Shown here in pieces: positions 21,334-31,900 of a stretch of 40,340 nt of DNA. The translations under genes and the position numbers were made by a program. The notes beneath the pieces were generated by a model. It was given only the letters and a program-made list of their open reading frames with translations, was not told the DNA's origin and ran no database searches. Source of the stretch: Chara braunii (lineage: Eukaryota; Streptophyta; Charophyceae; Charales; Characeae); NCBI GenBank assembly GCA_003427395.1, contig BFEA01000384.1, forward strand, positions 1,117,705 through 1,158,044. Reading direction: 5' to 3'. How positions within the stretch are numbered: the stretch's first letter is position 1; every line of letters begins with the position of its first letter.

Positions 21334-22032
21334 ACATCGTTGACGATGCGTGAGTGGCCTTCCACGTAAGCGGTTTCGTGTGGCCAAGTTGGGGATGGGG
21401 ATCTATTTATTTTTGCGGCTAACTTAAGAAAGGAAAATAAATAAATAAGTAAAATAAAACAATAAAAAGGAGTTAATTTTTTCGTGATTTATTTTTTGTG
21501 GCTGATCATGTGCAACCCCAATCCTTGTGGTTCTATTTGGCTGTCGGTGACCCCCTTAATTTTGTGAGTCCACGGTTTGACCGACATTATGGTTCTCATG
21601 GCGCGGCCTCACTCACCTTTCAAGGCCAATAGGCCACTGTTGGACTGGTACCGCGGTTATGGAACTTTGCTCGGTATTGGAACTGTTACCGCGGCTATGT
21701 GGCCTTGCTGGCCGTTGTTGGACTGGTACCGTCGCTAGAGGACGTTGTTGACTGCTGGTGACTAAAGCGGAGGGTTAAAAATTGAGGGGGGGACTTCACT
21801 GGATATTGGGGGGGCTGAGGGACCAGAGGGAACGGGACGCATAGACGGCGCCCGCAGAGAATGCAGTGAGCTGGTCAATGGCATCCCGCACCAGCCGGGA
21901 TAGGCCCTTGCCACGCGTGCCAATCAAGGGCCAATCAAGGACAAAAGGTAACTTGATCACGCGGAAAGAGGAGACCCAACCGCGCACCGGAGCAGCGAGC
22001 CCAATCAAGTACGGAGGGAGAGAGTTGCCACT
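21334..22032. other. No supported gene
   Basis: An A+T-rich stretch with AATAAATAAATAA-type runs lies at 21405-21480. Around 21636-21740 the words GTTGGACTGGTACCG and TACCGCGGYTATG recur two or three times at loose 40-50 base spacing. No coding sequence recognised. Confidence 0.5.
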
Positions 22033-22149
22033 AGTGAGAGAGAGTGAGCGCTGCTGTTAGTGAGAGAGAGTGAGCTCTGCTGTCAGTGAGAGAGAGTGAG
22101 CGCTGCTGTCAGTGAGAGAGAGTAAGCGCTGCTATCAGTGAGAGAGAGA
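22033..22149. repeat. 26-bp minisatellite
   Basis: Four and a half units start AGTGAGAGAGAGTGAGC at 22033, 22059, 22085, 22111 and 22137. They differ at a few bases only. Two further units of about 46 bases built on GTGCGCAGATTGA and GAGAGTGCGTTGAG follow at about 22170-22270. Confidence 0.93.
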
Positions 22150-22436
22150 CTACGGGCAGAGAGAGAGAAAGTGAGTGCGCAGATTGATGGGGAGAGAGTG
22201 CGTTGAGTGAGAGAGAGTGAGTGCGCAGATTGAGGGAGAGAGAGTGCGTTGAGTGAGAGAGAGTGAGGGCACTGTTTTAGGGAGATGGAATGTGTTGTGT
22301 ATGTGAGAGAGAACGAGAGAGAGAGAGAGAGAGAGTGCGCAGCTTGAGGGTGAGAGAGAGGGCTGGTATGTGCTTGGGCATATGTATGTGAGGGGGCAAG
22401 GGAAAGAGAGAGTGGGAGAGCCCTATCACTTTTTTT

Positions 22437-22454
22437 TATTATTATTATTAATGA

Positions 22455-22485
<31 letters not shown>

Positions 22486-22490
22486 TATTA
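22437..22490. repeat. (ATT)n microsatellite
   Basis: Two ATT runs are broken by AATGAT and end in TATATTATTAG. Simple sequence without other features. Confidence 0.9.
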
Positions 22491-22907
22491 GTTTTTTTGA
22501 ATGTATCTGGCGCTAATCATGCACAGGTACACTCTGACTTGGGTCAACTGGCTGACTAACTAGGTGTAAGTGGAGCTTAGCGGGCTCGCATATCAATGAA
22601 AGAGAGAGAAGAGAGACTTAGTAAACGGGAGAGAAAAAGTAAAAGGAAAGAGGCTGAGTGAAGGGAGGGGGTTGAACGGGTGCATTTAAACCACCAGTAC
22701 CTCGCCCTGATTGAGAAATCCGACGCAGCCGTTAACGCGCCACGTCGGGCGGGGTACCCACCGACCGGTGATCGGTAGCCCCAAAAAAACAGGCGCCAAA
22801 AAAAAAAAAGAAAAAAACGGGCGCAAAAAAAAAAAACAAAAAAAAACGGTGACGAAAATGTGTGAAGTAGCAACGTAGGCGCGATGGGGCGGGGGAAAGG
22901 GGGGAAG

Positions 22908-22955
<48 letters not shown>

Positions 22956-22985
22956 CGTCAGCCAGTGTCTAATGTCGAGTTTGGT

Positions 22986-23051
22986 GGCGTCAGCCAGTGT
23001 CTGACGTCGAGTTTGGTGCACCAAACTCGGCGTCAGACACTGGCTGACGCC
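22986..23051. repeat. 66-bp near-perfect palindrome
   Basis: The centre is GTG|CAC at 23018/23019. Each arm is 33 bases, starting GGCGTCAGCCAGTGTCTGAC, with one mismatch. There is no loop, so it can also form a cruciform. Flanking GA on the left (through the half-copy) and CT on the right can lengthen the stem. Confidence 0.95.
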
Positions 23052-23071
23052 CTCTCTCTCTCTCTCTCTCT

Positions 23072-23133
23072 CAACGTTGAAAGAGAGTGAATCCTCCACA
23101 ATAACGCGAAAGATTCACTCTCTTTCAACGTTG
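23072..23133. repeat. 22-bp perfect hairpin
   Basis: The stem starts CAACGTTGAAAGAGAGTGAA and closes with its exact complement ending at 23133. The loop is 18 bases (23094-23111). Confidence 0.93.
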
Positions 23134-23158
23134 GGGAAGAGAGAGAAAGAGAGAGAGA

Positions 23159-23220
23159 GACGTTGAAATGAGAATCAATCTTCGGCGTTATCGCAAAAGA
23201 TTCATTCTCATTTGAACGTT
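23159..23220. repeat. 24-bp hairpin, three mismatches
   Basis: The left arm ACGTTGAAATGAGAATCAAT pairs with the stretch ending at 23220. It is a diverged relative of the hairpin at 23072, with the same ACGTTGAAA start and GTTATCGC-like loop words. Confidence 0.88.
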
Positions 23221-23251
23221 GGCTTAGGGAGTTAGAGAGAGAGGGAGGGGG

Positions 23252-23316
23252 GGCGTCAGCCAGTGCCTGAAGCCAAGTTTGGTGCACCAAACTCGACGTC
23301 AGACACTGGCTGACGA
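23252..23316. repeat. 62-bp palindrome, second copy
   Basis: The centre is at 23284/23285. Arms of 31 bases match with four mismatches, all on the left arm relative to the copy at 22986. The G-run at about 23244-23252 pairs with the C-run at 23317-23325, extending the stem into the GA and CT tracts. Confidence 0.92.
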
Positions 23317-23373
<57 letters not shown>

Positions 23374-23460
23374 ATGAATCTTCCTCTTTATTCTTGTTGG
23401 GGATGTCTGATTTCGTTATGTTTTTTTTTGTTTTTTTTTTGCACAATGTTGTTGTTGTTG

Positions 23461-23462
<2 letters not shown>

Positions 23463-23497
<35 letters not shown>

Positions 23498-23580
23498 CCC
23501 GTTGTGCACTACCGGTTGTCTGAGGCTCGGGAATGATCGGGCTACAGGTAGCCTGAGCCACGGGCCTTGACAACCGGTAG
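23463..23580. repeat. T35 tract followed by a hairpin
   Basis: A 35-base T run (23463-23497) precedes a perfect 12-bp inverted repeat CTACCGGTTGTC/GACAACCGGTAG (23509-23520 and 23569-23580), with an inner GGCTC/GAGCC pairing. Confidence 0.85.
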
Positions 23581-23895
23581 GTACTGGTGGTTTAATAGCG
23601 AGAGAGAAAAAAAGGGCACTCATCGAGGAAAAAGGTGGTTGATTGGCTCGTTCTCGAATTTTCTAAACGGCGCACGTGATTGGTCCCGGTACTCGTCAAG
23701 AAAAAAAACTCTGCTGATTGGCGCGAAATCAAGGCTTCGGATTAGCCTGCTTGGCTCGCACAAAATTGAGTCTGCACTCGTAAATTTTATCAAACAGGTA
23801 TTAAGTAATTTCAATGATCATCCGCTGATCCCCGACATGGACAGCGACAACAAATTTCTCCAGTGGGGACAACTTGAGCATCTGCTTCCTTCCAG

Positions 23896-24190
23896 CAGAA
23901 CCAGTGTGAGAATCGAGATGATACTTAGTTTGTTGGTCCATTGAACAGTCAGGTTCCTTTGTTCCCAACAGAACCAGTGTGAGAGTCGAGATGTTAATTA
24001 GTCTGATGGTCCACTGCACAGTCAGGTTCCTCTGTTCCCAGCAGAATCAGTGTAAGAATCTAGATGTTAATTAGTTTGCTGGTCCTTTGAACAGTCAGGT
24101 TCCCCTATTACCAGCAGAACCAGAGCGAGAATAGAGATGTTAATTAGTCTGCTGGTCCATTGAGCAGTCAGGTTCTCCTATTAGCAGCAG
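23896..24190. repeat. 73-bp tandem repeat, four full units
   Basis: CAGAACCAG and close variants start at 23896, 23969, 24042, 24115 and 24188, exactly 73 bases apart each time. Shared blocks are GAGATGTTAATTAGT and GGTCCATTGAACAGTCAGGT. The fifth unit is cut. No coding frame runs through it. Confidence 0.96.
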
Positions 24191-24368
24191 AGCCAGTGGG
24201 TATCAAGCCCTCAAGTTGGATCATAGGGGGTACTCGAAATTCAGTGGCAAATCAGTTTGCTGGTGTGGTCGACAGTCGGGTTCACTGACGCGCAAGTTGA
24301 AAGTACCTGTTCAATCGACAGAAGGTTAACAACAATCGTATTTTTCATCACCACTTCAGGACTCCCTT

Positions 24369-24740
24369 CACCACTTCAGGATGCAGCCAGCCTGCCTAAA
24401 CAGGTGGTTTTCAGGGTCTTCGGACCTTTCACCACTTCAAAACCATTCAGGTTTGAAAATCCTGAATGGTCCTGAAGTGGTGAAAGCTCCGAAAACCTTG
24501 AAAACCACATGTTTAGGCAGGCTGCATACTGAAGTGGTGGAGGGTGGTTTTCATGGTCTTCGGACCTTTCACCACTTCAGGACTATTCAGGATTTTCAGA
24601 CTGCCCAGAACTCTCATTGATCACTTCAGGACACCTTTCACCACTTCAGGATGCAGCCTGCCTAAACAGGTGGTTTTCAGGGTCTGCGGACCTTTCACCA
24701 CTTCAGGATCATTCAAGATTTTCAGACTGCCAAAAACTCT
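24369..24740. repeat. Inverted repeat with about 80-base arms plus direct copies
   Basis: CACCACTTCAGG (24369) to the centre near 24455 pairs with the stretch ending GAAGTGGTG at 24539. The pairing includes TGCCTAAACA/TGTTTAGGCA, GGTGGTTTTCA/TGAAAACCAC and CCATTCAGG/CCTGAATGG. Two further partial copies of the left arm follow in direct orientation to about 24740, each with GGACCTTTCACCACTTCAGG. This looks like a foldback-type element with partial tandem duplication. Confidence 0.9.
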
Positions 24741-25465
24741 CACTTCAAAATTTTCATTCCTGAATTTTCAGCTACCTGATAACCGCTTGTGGTTCGATCT
24801 TGCTTGCGGTGCGGGAAGGGCAGTCACCGAACGAATGCATCCAACATCTAAGCCTGTCTATGGCCAGGGATACTCAAGACTGAGTCTTGAGATAGGCTCG
24901 CAGCGTACACTGAACAACGGGGCCGACGCAGCTAAGCGACGAAGGGGATAAGAGATACGAAATGGAAACAGGGAATGCCAATACGAAGTCTGAAGCGGGG
25001 GGCACTGGTGAAAGACTAGAGTGAGGGGCTGAATTTGGGCTGAAGGAGTATTGAAAGCTCGATGCTATAACACCTTTGTGGAAAGCTTTGTGTGACGTCA
25101 TAAAAAAAGGGTAGTATTTAAAACTATTTATGTGAAAATTGTTATTATTAATAAATATTCGACTGATTCGAAACTGTGACACCCTTACTGTCTCGAGCGA
25201 GTCTTGGCTTTGTACCCGCTTGTTTTGATCTGTACACTTGTCCTTATTATTTCGAATATCGTTGATCTGGATGAGGTTGGTGGAACGACGTTATGATATG
25301 AGCGGCCCCTTGCTTCAAGGATGATTGATCACTAATCCTAAAACCCCAGTTCCGAGGTACTGTATTTTGATTTATTTTAATTTTCTTAAAAAAAGAAAAA
25401 CTCAACCTTACGAGGGGGCGTGACAGACAGCACTCCCTGCCAGTCGCTGAGGACCTCAGAAGCGG
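24741..25465. other. No supported gene
   Basis: No recognisable frame. ATTATTATTAATAAATATTC near 25141-25160 and an A+T-rich run with AAAAAAAGAAAAA near 25380-25402 are the only simple features. Confidence 0.5.
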
Positions 25466-26179
25466 TTGCAACGAGTGATAGACGTTGCCCCTGGCGTCAG
25501 TGAAAGGCAAACGATTCCCTCCCTGGGTTTCCTCTCACAACGTGATGCCAGTAGTAGCAATGCGGCAAATGGGCAAGACGTGAAGCATGGAGATGGGCTT
25601 GGGCATGGTGACCAGGAGGGGAATGCAGAAGAACCCCAAAAGAAGACGATGGGAACTGAGAAGAACGGAGAAGGTGAGAGGAAAGAGGGGTCATTAGGCT
25701 TATCTTTTAAAGACAGGGTGGTCTACTATGATGCAATGCACTTTACAGAGATATAAGCGCAAAGTAAAGGGTGTCCTGTACAAACGGAAAGAAGGTGGAG
25801 TGTGGGAGCTCGCGAGGCGAGATTTTGAAGTACTGTAAGAACGAGAGAAGCAAGAGGTGAAGGTCGATGAGGAGGAGGACGAAAAGAAGAGTGATGGTGA
25901 GGAAGCGAAGGAAACTTCCGGCAGCTCCGACTCAGAAGAGGAGTTGCAGAAGGGCGATCTAGCGGGAAACTACATTTGGTTAGTAAGAGAACACTATTAA
26001 GGGTATGTAGGAGACTGATTGAGCTTGAAAAAAAGCATCATGAGATCATTGGGAGGGGGGCGCGTAATCTCATGAAGCTAATTGTACTAGCACTTTGTCT
26101 CAAAGGAGACATCAGATGGGGTAAATCCTACGTTAAGTATTGGACGAGTCTCAACACCACAGAATGAGACAAATTGCCA

Positions 26180-26618
26180 AAAGGCAATAGTTGTCTCTAT
26201 CTTCTAATCTCCCCTTTTTGCAAACACGTTTATACTGGGAAAACGGAGAGGGATATCCAGATTAGATGGCGTAATCTCCCCTTTTTGCAAACACGTTTAT
26301 ACTGGGAAAACGGAGAGGGATATCCAGATTAGATGGCGTGAACATGTGAGGACCACCGAATCTGAACCAAAGCAAAAGGTGCATAGATGGCTGGAAAAAA
26401 ATGGAATATGTAATTACGTTGCTTTGCCATTGTGGTTTGGAAGTAAGGATTCACTTGGTTGCATGGAAGAATTTGTGAATCAAAGTCTCAACCCTGGTTT
26501 GAATACGAGAAAGGTAAATAACAAACCCTCTAGGAGGAAGCCTAGAAGGCAGCGAAAGACGGGGAAAGGTTTTTTGAACCATGCAAAAAGGCTCTCCTGT
26601 TTGATTGTGATAATTTGA
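26180..26618 (+). pseudogene. GIY-YIG endonuclease domain of the Penelope-like element
   Basis: CLYLL stands for the GIY block and HVYTGKTERD for YIG, followed by the conserved Arg and His (RWREH) and the metal-binding Glu region CMEEFVNQSLNPGLN. The domain cleaves target DNA for retroelement insertion in the family. A 67-base tandem duplication lies across the YIG part and breaks the frame. The basic tail after LNPGLN (KPSRRKPRRQRK) may bind nucleic acid. Confidence 0.78.
26205..26338. repeat. 67-bp perfect tandem duplication
   Basis: 26205-26271 and 26272-26338 are identical. The length is not a multiple of three, so it shifts the GIY-YIG frame. The lack of any difference suggests a very recent duplication or an assembly error. 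Confidence 0.97.
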
Positions 26619-27835
26619 ATATCAAAGGGAAACCAAGTATCCTCAATATACTAAAGAAGGTAGCTAATGTAAAGAGACTTTTTTAACTGTAACGGAAATC
26701 ATTGGCTCAAACCATGGGGGTTAGTTAAATTATTATTTGGCTTCAATATTGTTGAATTCCTTTGAAAGAAGTTCCTTTTGAAGGATGTGAAGCCATTCAT
26801 CCAGAAGGGTGGGGAATGGTTTGTAACAAACCTGAAAAAGACTAAGAACAAATTAGAAATAGCTAAGGCTGATGTAATTACTATATTGAGGGCCCCTTGT
26901 TAGAGGAAGAGGCAAATCATGAGGGGTATTATCACAAGAATTACCAAAAAGGTTTTTGGCATTAATCCAAGACACAGGATTACGGTAAAATTACCCTTTT
27001 GTGAATAAGTGAGTAAGAAGAAAGTGCATGCTTGTTTTAAGAACTGCTTGAAAGGAATGATCTCCCCAAGTTGTCTGTCTGACTTGTTGATTGGTAAAAT
27101 GAGAACTGTCTGGCAGAAAAGAAAATATGTCGGGGACATTCTGCATAATCACCAACATTTTGCAAGATTGAGCTGGTGGCCCTGCACTTGCAAAGACTTT
27201 GACCTGCCCAAAGAAAAAGGGCATGTTCGAGTCAAATTGGATGAATTGGAGGGGGTCAGGGAGTTTGTGTTGAATGCAAAAAACATACCTTATCCAGGGA
27301 GGTTGTTGTTGGGGAAGGATGTAAATCAGGCTTGTAACAATTTGCTTGAACCTTTAAGGAAAATGAAATGTGTGCACCAGACATAGAAAGTTCACATACA
27401 TTGTAAAGGATTTTGTGAAAAAGGGACTTCACACTTGGTGGGTTGTGACACCGAGTATATCTTGGGTCTGAAACAAGCTCCAAAGGGGCCAGTACTCTCA
27501 CCACTGGACAAAAACCCAGGCACAACACTTGTGGAATGCCCAATGTTGTACGAAGAAGGCATGAAGATGATGTACAATGACAACTTGAACTATAGAAACT
27601 TAGGAGTGTATGAGAATGCGATATGGAAAGAAACAAAAACTAAGTATCTTGGTCAAAAGCTGGGAAGAATTGCAAAATGCTACAACAGGCTTATATCCTA
27701 AGGACAAAGATGTGTGCAAGCAAAGGTCGAGAGTGCCCTCCTTCCTAAGTCCCATAAGGGATGTCATGGGTTATTAGGCTAAGAGTTTGAATTTCCTTGT
27801 TAAAAGGTTGAGTGTAAAGCATTTCAATATTGCGG

Positions 27836-28350
27836 TGTCGCACTTTTTCCAGTCAGGCCTCCTCATCTTCAGAAAGCCAACAGGCTGTCACGCAGGATTT
27901 GGTATGTGATTGCAATAAATAAGATAAATTAAATAAAGCAAATCCCTTCCTATTGTGTGCGTCCGGCTTCGAGCGAGACCCTTCAATTGCGGTCTTCGCC
28001 GGTCCCCGCTCTTAGGAATCTTTAATTGTGATTCGGAACAGCAATGGTAATGCAGATAATACTCATAAAATTCTAGTGTGTCATGCATGCATCAACTTTA
28101 CCACTAGTGTGTCATGCATGCATCAACTTTACCAATTTTCTGATTTTGAGAACCGTGACAGAATCATCAAGAAATGCAATCAACAGCAATGCAGAGCAAA
28201 GAAGCACGACTGACTAACTCAAACAATGACAAGGTGAGATGAGGGAAGAATGAGAACTAATAATAGTCTCAGGAAGTACACATGAAGGAGAGCATAGCCA
28301 ACACTAATCTCGAGTCCTCACTCATCCCTTTGAGTCACACTCACAATCTC
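27836..28350 (-). mobile_element. LTR end of the tRNA-Asp family, copy 2
   Basis: It aligns with 7740-8240 over about 500 bases, sharing GTGTGCGTCCG, CTTCGAGCGAGACCCTTC and GAGAACYGTGACA. Instead of a primer site, the Penelope-like element abuts its left side. Within it a 31-bp unit starting CTAGTGTGTCATGC is present twice (28073-28103, 28104-28134) with no difference. Confidence 0.78.
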
Positions 28351-28354
28351 TCAT

Positions 28355-28993
28355 CTAGTTGTCTGTTCCTTGTGCTTTCGGCCATGTCCCCGCACTTTCT
28401 GAGATTGTGGTCTCTGTATGTAGAGCCACCTCGGAACACTTCCACCCAAGGTACATGACCCGAAAGTCAATCATGGAGCAAAACTCTTCCCATAGTGTAG
28501 GTAGATAGGGTCTGGAGAAGATTCCCCGTCTGAGATGCCCGAACTCTGAAGGCTCTGTCAAAGCCTGATAGTCAATCTGTGCTGGCGATATGTATCTCTT
28601 TGCCAAGTCTATCAAGTCACCTCAGCAAGAACCATCAATGAGTAGAAGAGGGACTGGCGGCTTGGGATAGTCAACATAGAGCTTGGGTCCGAAGCTACGG
28701 ATTAGTTTCGTTTCGTTCCCTTCGAACTCTTTCTCTTTCCCTTCAAGGTACTTGGTGGCGGTGACCCAAACTGAGTCGAAGCACTCGTGGGTCTCTTTGC
28801 CCTTCTTCACGTAGAGTCTCATATCATGGATGGTACCGCCTGCAAAACTGGTGTGGACAACGAAGATTGACAGATCTCCCTGTCTGAAACCGACTGGACG
28901 AACATACTGATATTGGAAAGCGTCTTTGCGTGAGATCTGATTGAGGTTGGTCAGAATTGACCCACTGACTGGAAATGTCTGAACTGTACTCAT
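28355..28993 (-). pseudogene. Unknown retroelement domain, distant copy
   Basis: One frame of 212 codons has a single in-frame TGA at 28622-28624. Blocks match copies A-D near 5.6-7.5 kb: SRKDAFQYQYVRPV, then IHDMRLYVKKGKETHE, then a charged stretch (LEGKEKEFEGNE), then a proline patch (YPKPPVPLLLIDG). After the TGA it continues with LAKRYISPAQIDYQALTEP and a Trp-rich part. It lies upstream of the LTR end in reading direction, whereas copies A-D lie downstream of theirs. Function unknown; I see no catalytic motif. Confidence 0.6.
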
Positions 28994-31900
28994 CAGTGTA
29001 AAAACTGCAGTCTCTCTGGTTTATTGGCTGGTTCGATTGCTGCTCGTGTTCTGATGATGTACCGTGTGTATAGTTGTGACCTGTCGCTGTTTCTAGTTCG
29101 TCCTCTCTAATCTGTTTCTGTCTGATGCATGTTCGTCTCTCTTGGGATTGATGACTAAGTTCTCTTACTGATCACCAGCAACTACTCTCCTTGCTTCCCC
29201 AACAGATCCCACCGATGAGAGGGTACTATGCAGTCTTCCATCAACTCCATGAATGTAGTAGGTATATTCTATATTTGTATGACCCCTTGCTAACGTCAAA
29301 GCATGTTCCATCATGAGCATAGTTTGAAGATGAAGGTTCTTAATTACTCTGCCTTCCCAACCTTCGGTTTGGGCTTGATATAGGGAGCAGATCACTCTTA
29401 CTGTGTCACCACCCCCACTTTGTTGGCAAGGGCCCATCTGCGACACCCCTTTTGAGCGTGGTAATAAGTTAACTGACAGGGCTCAGTTACCATAGTCAGT
29501 TGAGAATGACGAACTCGTTTGCTTGATTGAACGGGTTTCTCCTTGAGTTGGTGGTGCGAACAGAGAGCTGCTTATGAACTTAACTCTGCTATCGGGTCCC
29601 AGGTCTGGCTTTTTAGTTCTGAACCGGAACTCGGCTTCGCTGTCCTGTTTCCCATTTTCGTCGACACTAGGTTTTCAAATCAAGGGCCGCTTATGGACAA
29701 GCACTTCAAGTCCGTCATCATATGAGAACATTATCAGCTCGCTTCCTACGAACTGCTCATTACTTTACACTCAAGTGATAGATTGTAAGGTAGATCACAC
29801 TAGATGAAGATCCGGAGGAGCTTCAGTAACAGGGATGCTTGTAGGGACTCAAAATGGTTCGTCTCTTTAATAGTCCGCGGTTAATTGACTAACACTGACT
29901 GTCAGAGGAGAGCAGTTCGACAATGGCTAAGTCACTTCGCAGACCACGAAACACTCGCTTCACAGTAAATAGTTTCCCGTCGAAGCTCTCAACAAGACTG
30001 CCCGTTGCCAAGTTTTAACGCTCTACTTATGGGGAAGTCCCAAAGGACTGTAGATATTAAGCATTTAATCTGTAGGTAACATCAGGAGTCTGAAGGACAA
30101 CTTACAGCACTGCTCAATGCCCCGTAGTCAACCTCGAGGGACTTTCATTTGCTCACTGTCAAATCCTTCCTTCAACCCCAAGAGTTAACTGAATGGGGTT
30201 GGGCTTATAGATTGGATGGGACCCGTGTGTACCTGAGTTGGTAATTGTTAGTAGTCCATCGAGTAAAAACAAAGGACTGTTAGTGAACTCTGTTCTACTA
30301 CTAGTTCTCTGAGTTTCAGTCCCTCACTTCCGGGTTTGAGCCCAACTCAGCTGGCCCTGGGACCGTGCCAAGTTTCCCGAACTGTTTATCCTATTTTCTC
30401 CTACTAGCACTAGGTGTTTCACCCTGACACGCTGGTGCGCAGACTATAACCCTGGTCACACACCGGGTGCTACTAACATGTTCCCTCTTACCGACGAGAA
30501 CCTGTTTCATCATTCGTAGCGGACGCACTGTAGCACGTCTCGTCGGTAGCCCACTGCTGATGAGCGAACATGGATTACCAGGCTAGATGGACGAACATTT
30601 CACAATTAGAAGATCTAGGACTCGTAAGTTGCTTGTTCTCGAACGAACAACTTTTCCTGCTGGAGGGCTCGACATAGCCGTTTACTACTGGCTTTTGATA
30701 CCCGAGATAGCAAGGGCGTGGAGTACATTTGGAGAAGGTCTGTTCTCCGACCCTTACGTATGACTGCACAGATAGGTTCTCTCACTTGGGCGATACACGA
30801 GATCAATTAGCCCACGTTCAACACATGATCTGGCTTTTGTTAGTGATAGGTACTTGTGTAATAGACTCAGACGAATCCGTACGATCTATCATACGTGGAG
30901 AATTTGCAGAAGTGATGCCAGTGGAAGTTTCTTTCACACGAGTAGCGCAACAACTGATTTCGTTCAGGCGCTACACAACACCTTTGTCATTAAGACAAGT
31001 GAGACTCAAGTCTGAGTCGTCTAGGAGTCTTGCCTAAGACCGAGCTAGTTACAAGCCCGGCTCAGGTAACGCGCCCAAGAGCCCCCAACAATAGGCCTCA
31101 CTCAATTAGGTCTCAAGTACTATTGCCCAGGGATACAACGAAAATTACTTGATTACGCACAAAACTCACACTGCAGATATAAAACCTTTTGCGCTCTCAC
31201 TCTCAATCTAAGAAAAGGGGTAACAATTACGGCTGGTTTCGCCTGAGTGTATCTAGGTACATTATAGGAATTTGTTTTGTTTATGCTTATGATTTGAAGC
31301 CTGACTTAGAGAGGAATTGGCATACCAAAGCTCAGTTGAATGCCCTACTGAGTTTTGCATGATGTAAACGTTACACGCTTTTCTCAAACCCACAAACGCA
31401 CGTAATTTTCCAATCGCTTACCCATTGTTCATTATACGCGTGAACTAACTAAAACAGAGTATTGACCAACAAGCAAGCATTGGCAGAGGACAACTAATCT
31501 CCATCGAGTAGATACTTAGCCAGTAGGTAAGCAATCTTCCACAAGATTATCTTTCTCTTGTTCATCAATCAATGCTCATAACTAAGCCACCAAAAAAAAA
31601 AAAGTTGCCACGATACACGCCTAACTCAGCAATTATGAGAGGTAGTACAGATGCCCATCAGGCAAGGGGATGACAGGGCATGTGCCCAAGTCAGGTAATC
31701 AACCAAGAAGGAAGTACTTTTGCTGAAGGCAAAACTTAGAAAAATCAGAATCAGAAATGAAGCTAGTCGCATGCAGCACAAAGTCATTTCATGTTCCCAA
31801 ACGCTATCCGCTCACCCCATTGGCAGCCCAGTCGAGAGTTACGCGAGAGAGCAATAACTAGAGTTTTATTAAGATTCTAATAGTTTACTTCGATCATAAA

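Larger units (their letters stand above)
22911..23372. repeat. Palindrome cluster bounded by (GA)n and (CT)n
   Basis: A GA run (22911-22953) opens the block and a CT run (23325-23372) closes it, so the ends are themselves complementary. In between are four hairpins: 22986-23051, 23072-23133, 23159-23220 and 23252-23316. The first and last share one sequence, the second and third another. A half-copy of the first arm lies at 22954-22985. A transcript or single strand of this block would fold almost completely. Confidence 0.92.
25466..27835 (+). pseudogene. Penelope-like retroelement, GIY-YIG before RT, left part
   Basis: Order on the strand: an acidic and basic region (EEEDEKKSDGEEAKE near 25870), a GIY-YIG nuclease (about 26180-26620), then the start of a Penelope-type reverse transcriptase. 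The latter has YVGDILHNH, the Cys/His cluster CTCKDFDLPKEKGH (about 27180), LDKNPGTTLVECPMLYEEGM (about 27510-27570), PKDKDVCKQR and LVKRLSVKHFNIA at its right edge. Nuclease in front of RT is the permuted order described for the Chlamys and Naiad groups; classical Penelope has it behind. Several stops and frameshifts make the copy dead. The frame resumes at 35437 after a 7.6-kb insertion. Confidence 0.75.

Noticed and set aside
23033-23623. 196-codon minus frame
   Set aside because: Made of poly-Lys and Arg-Glu runs from T and CT tracts and the palindromes.
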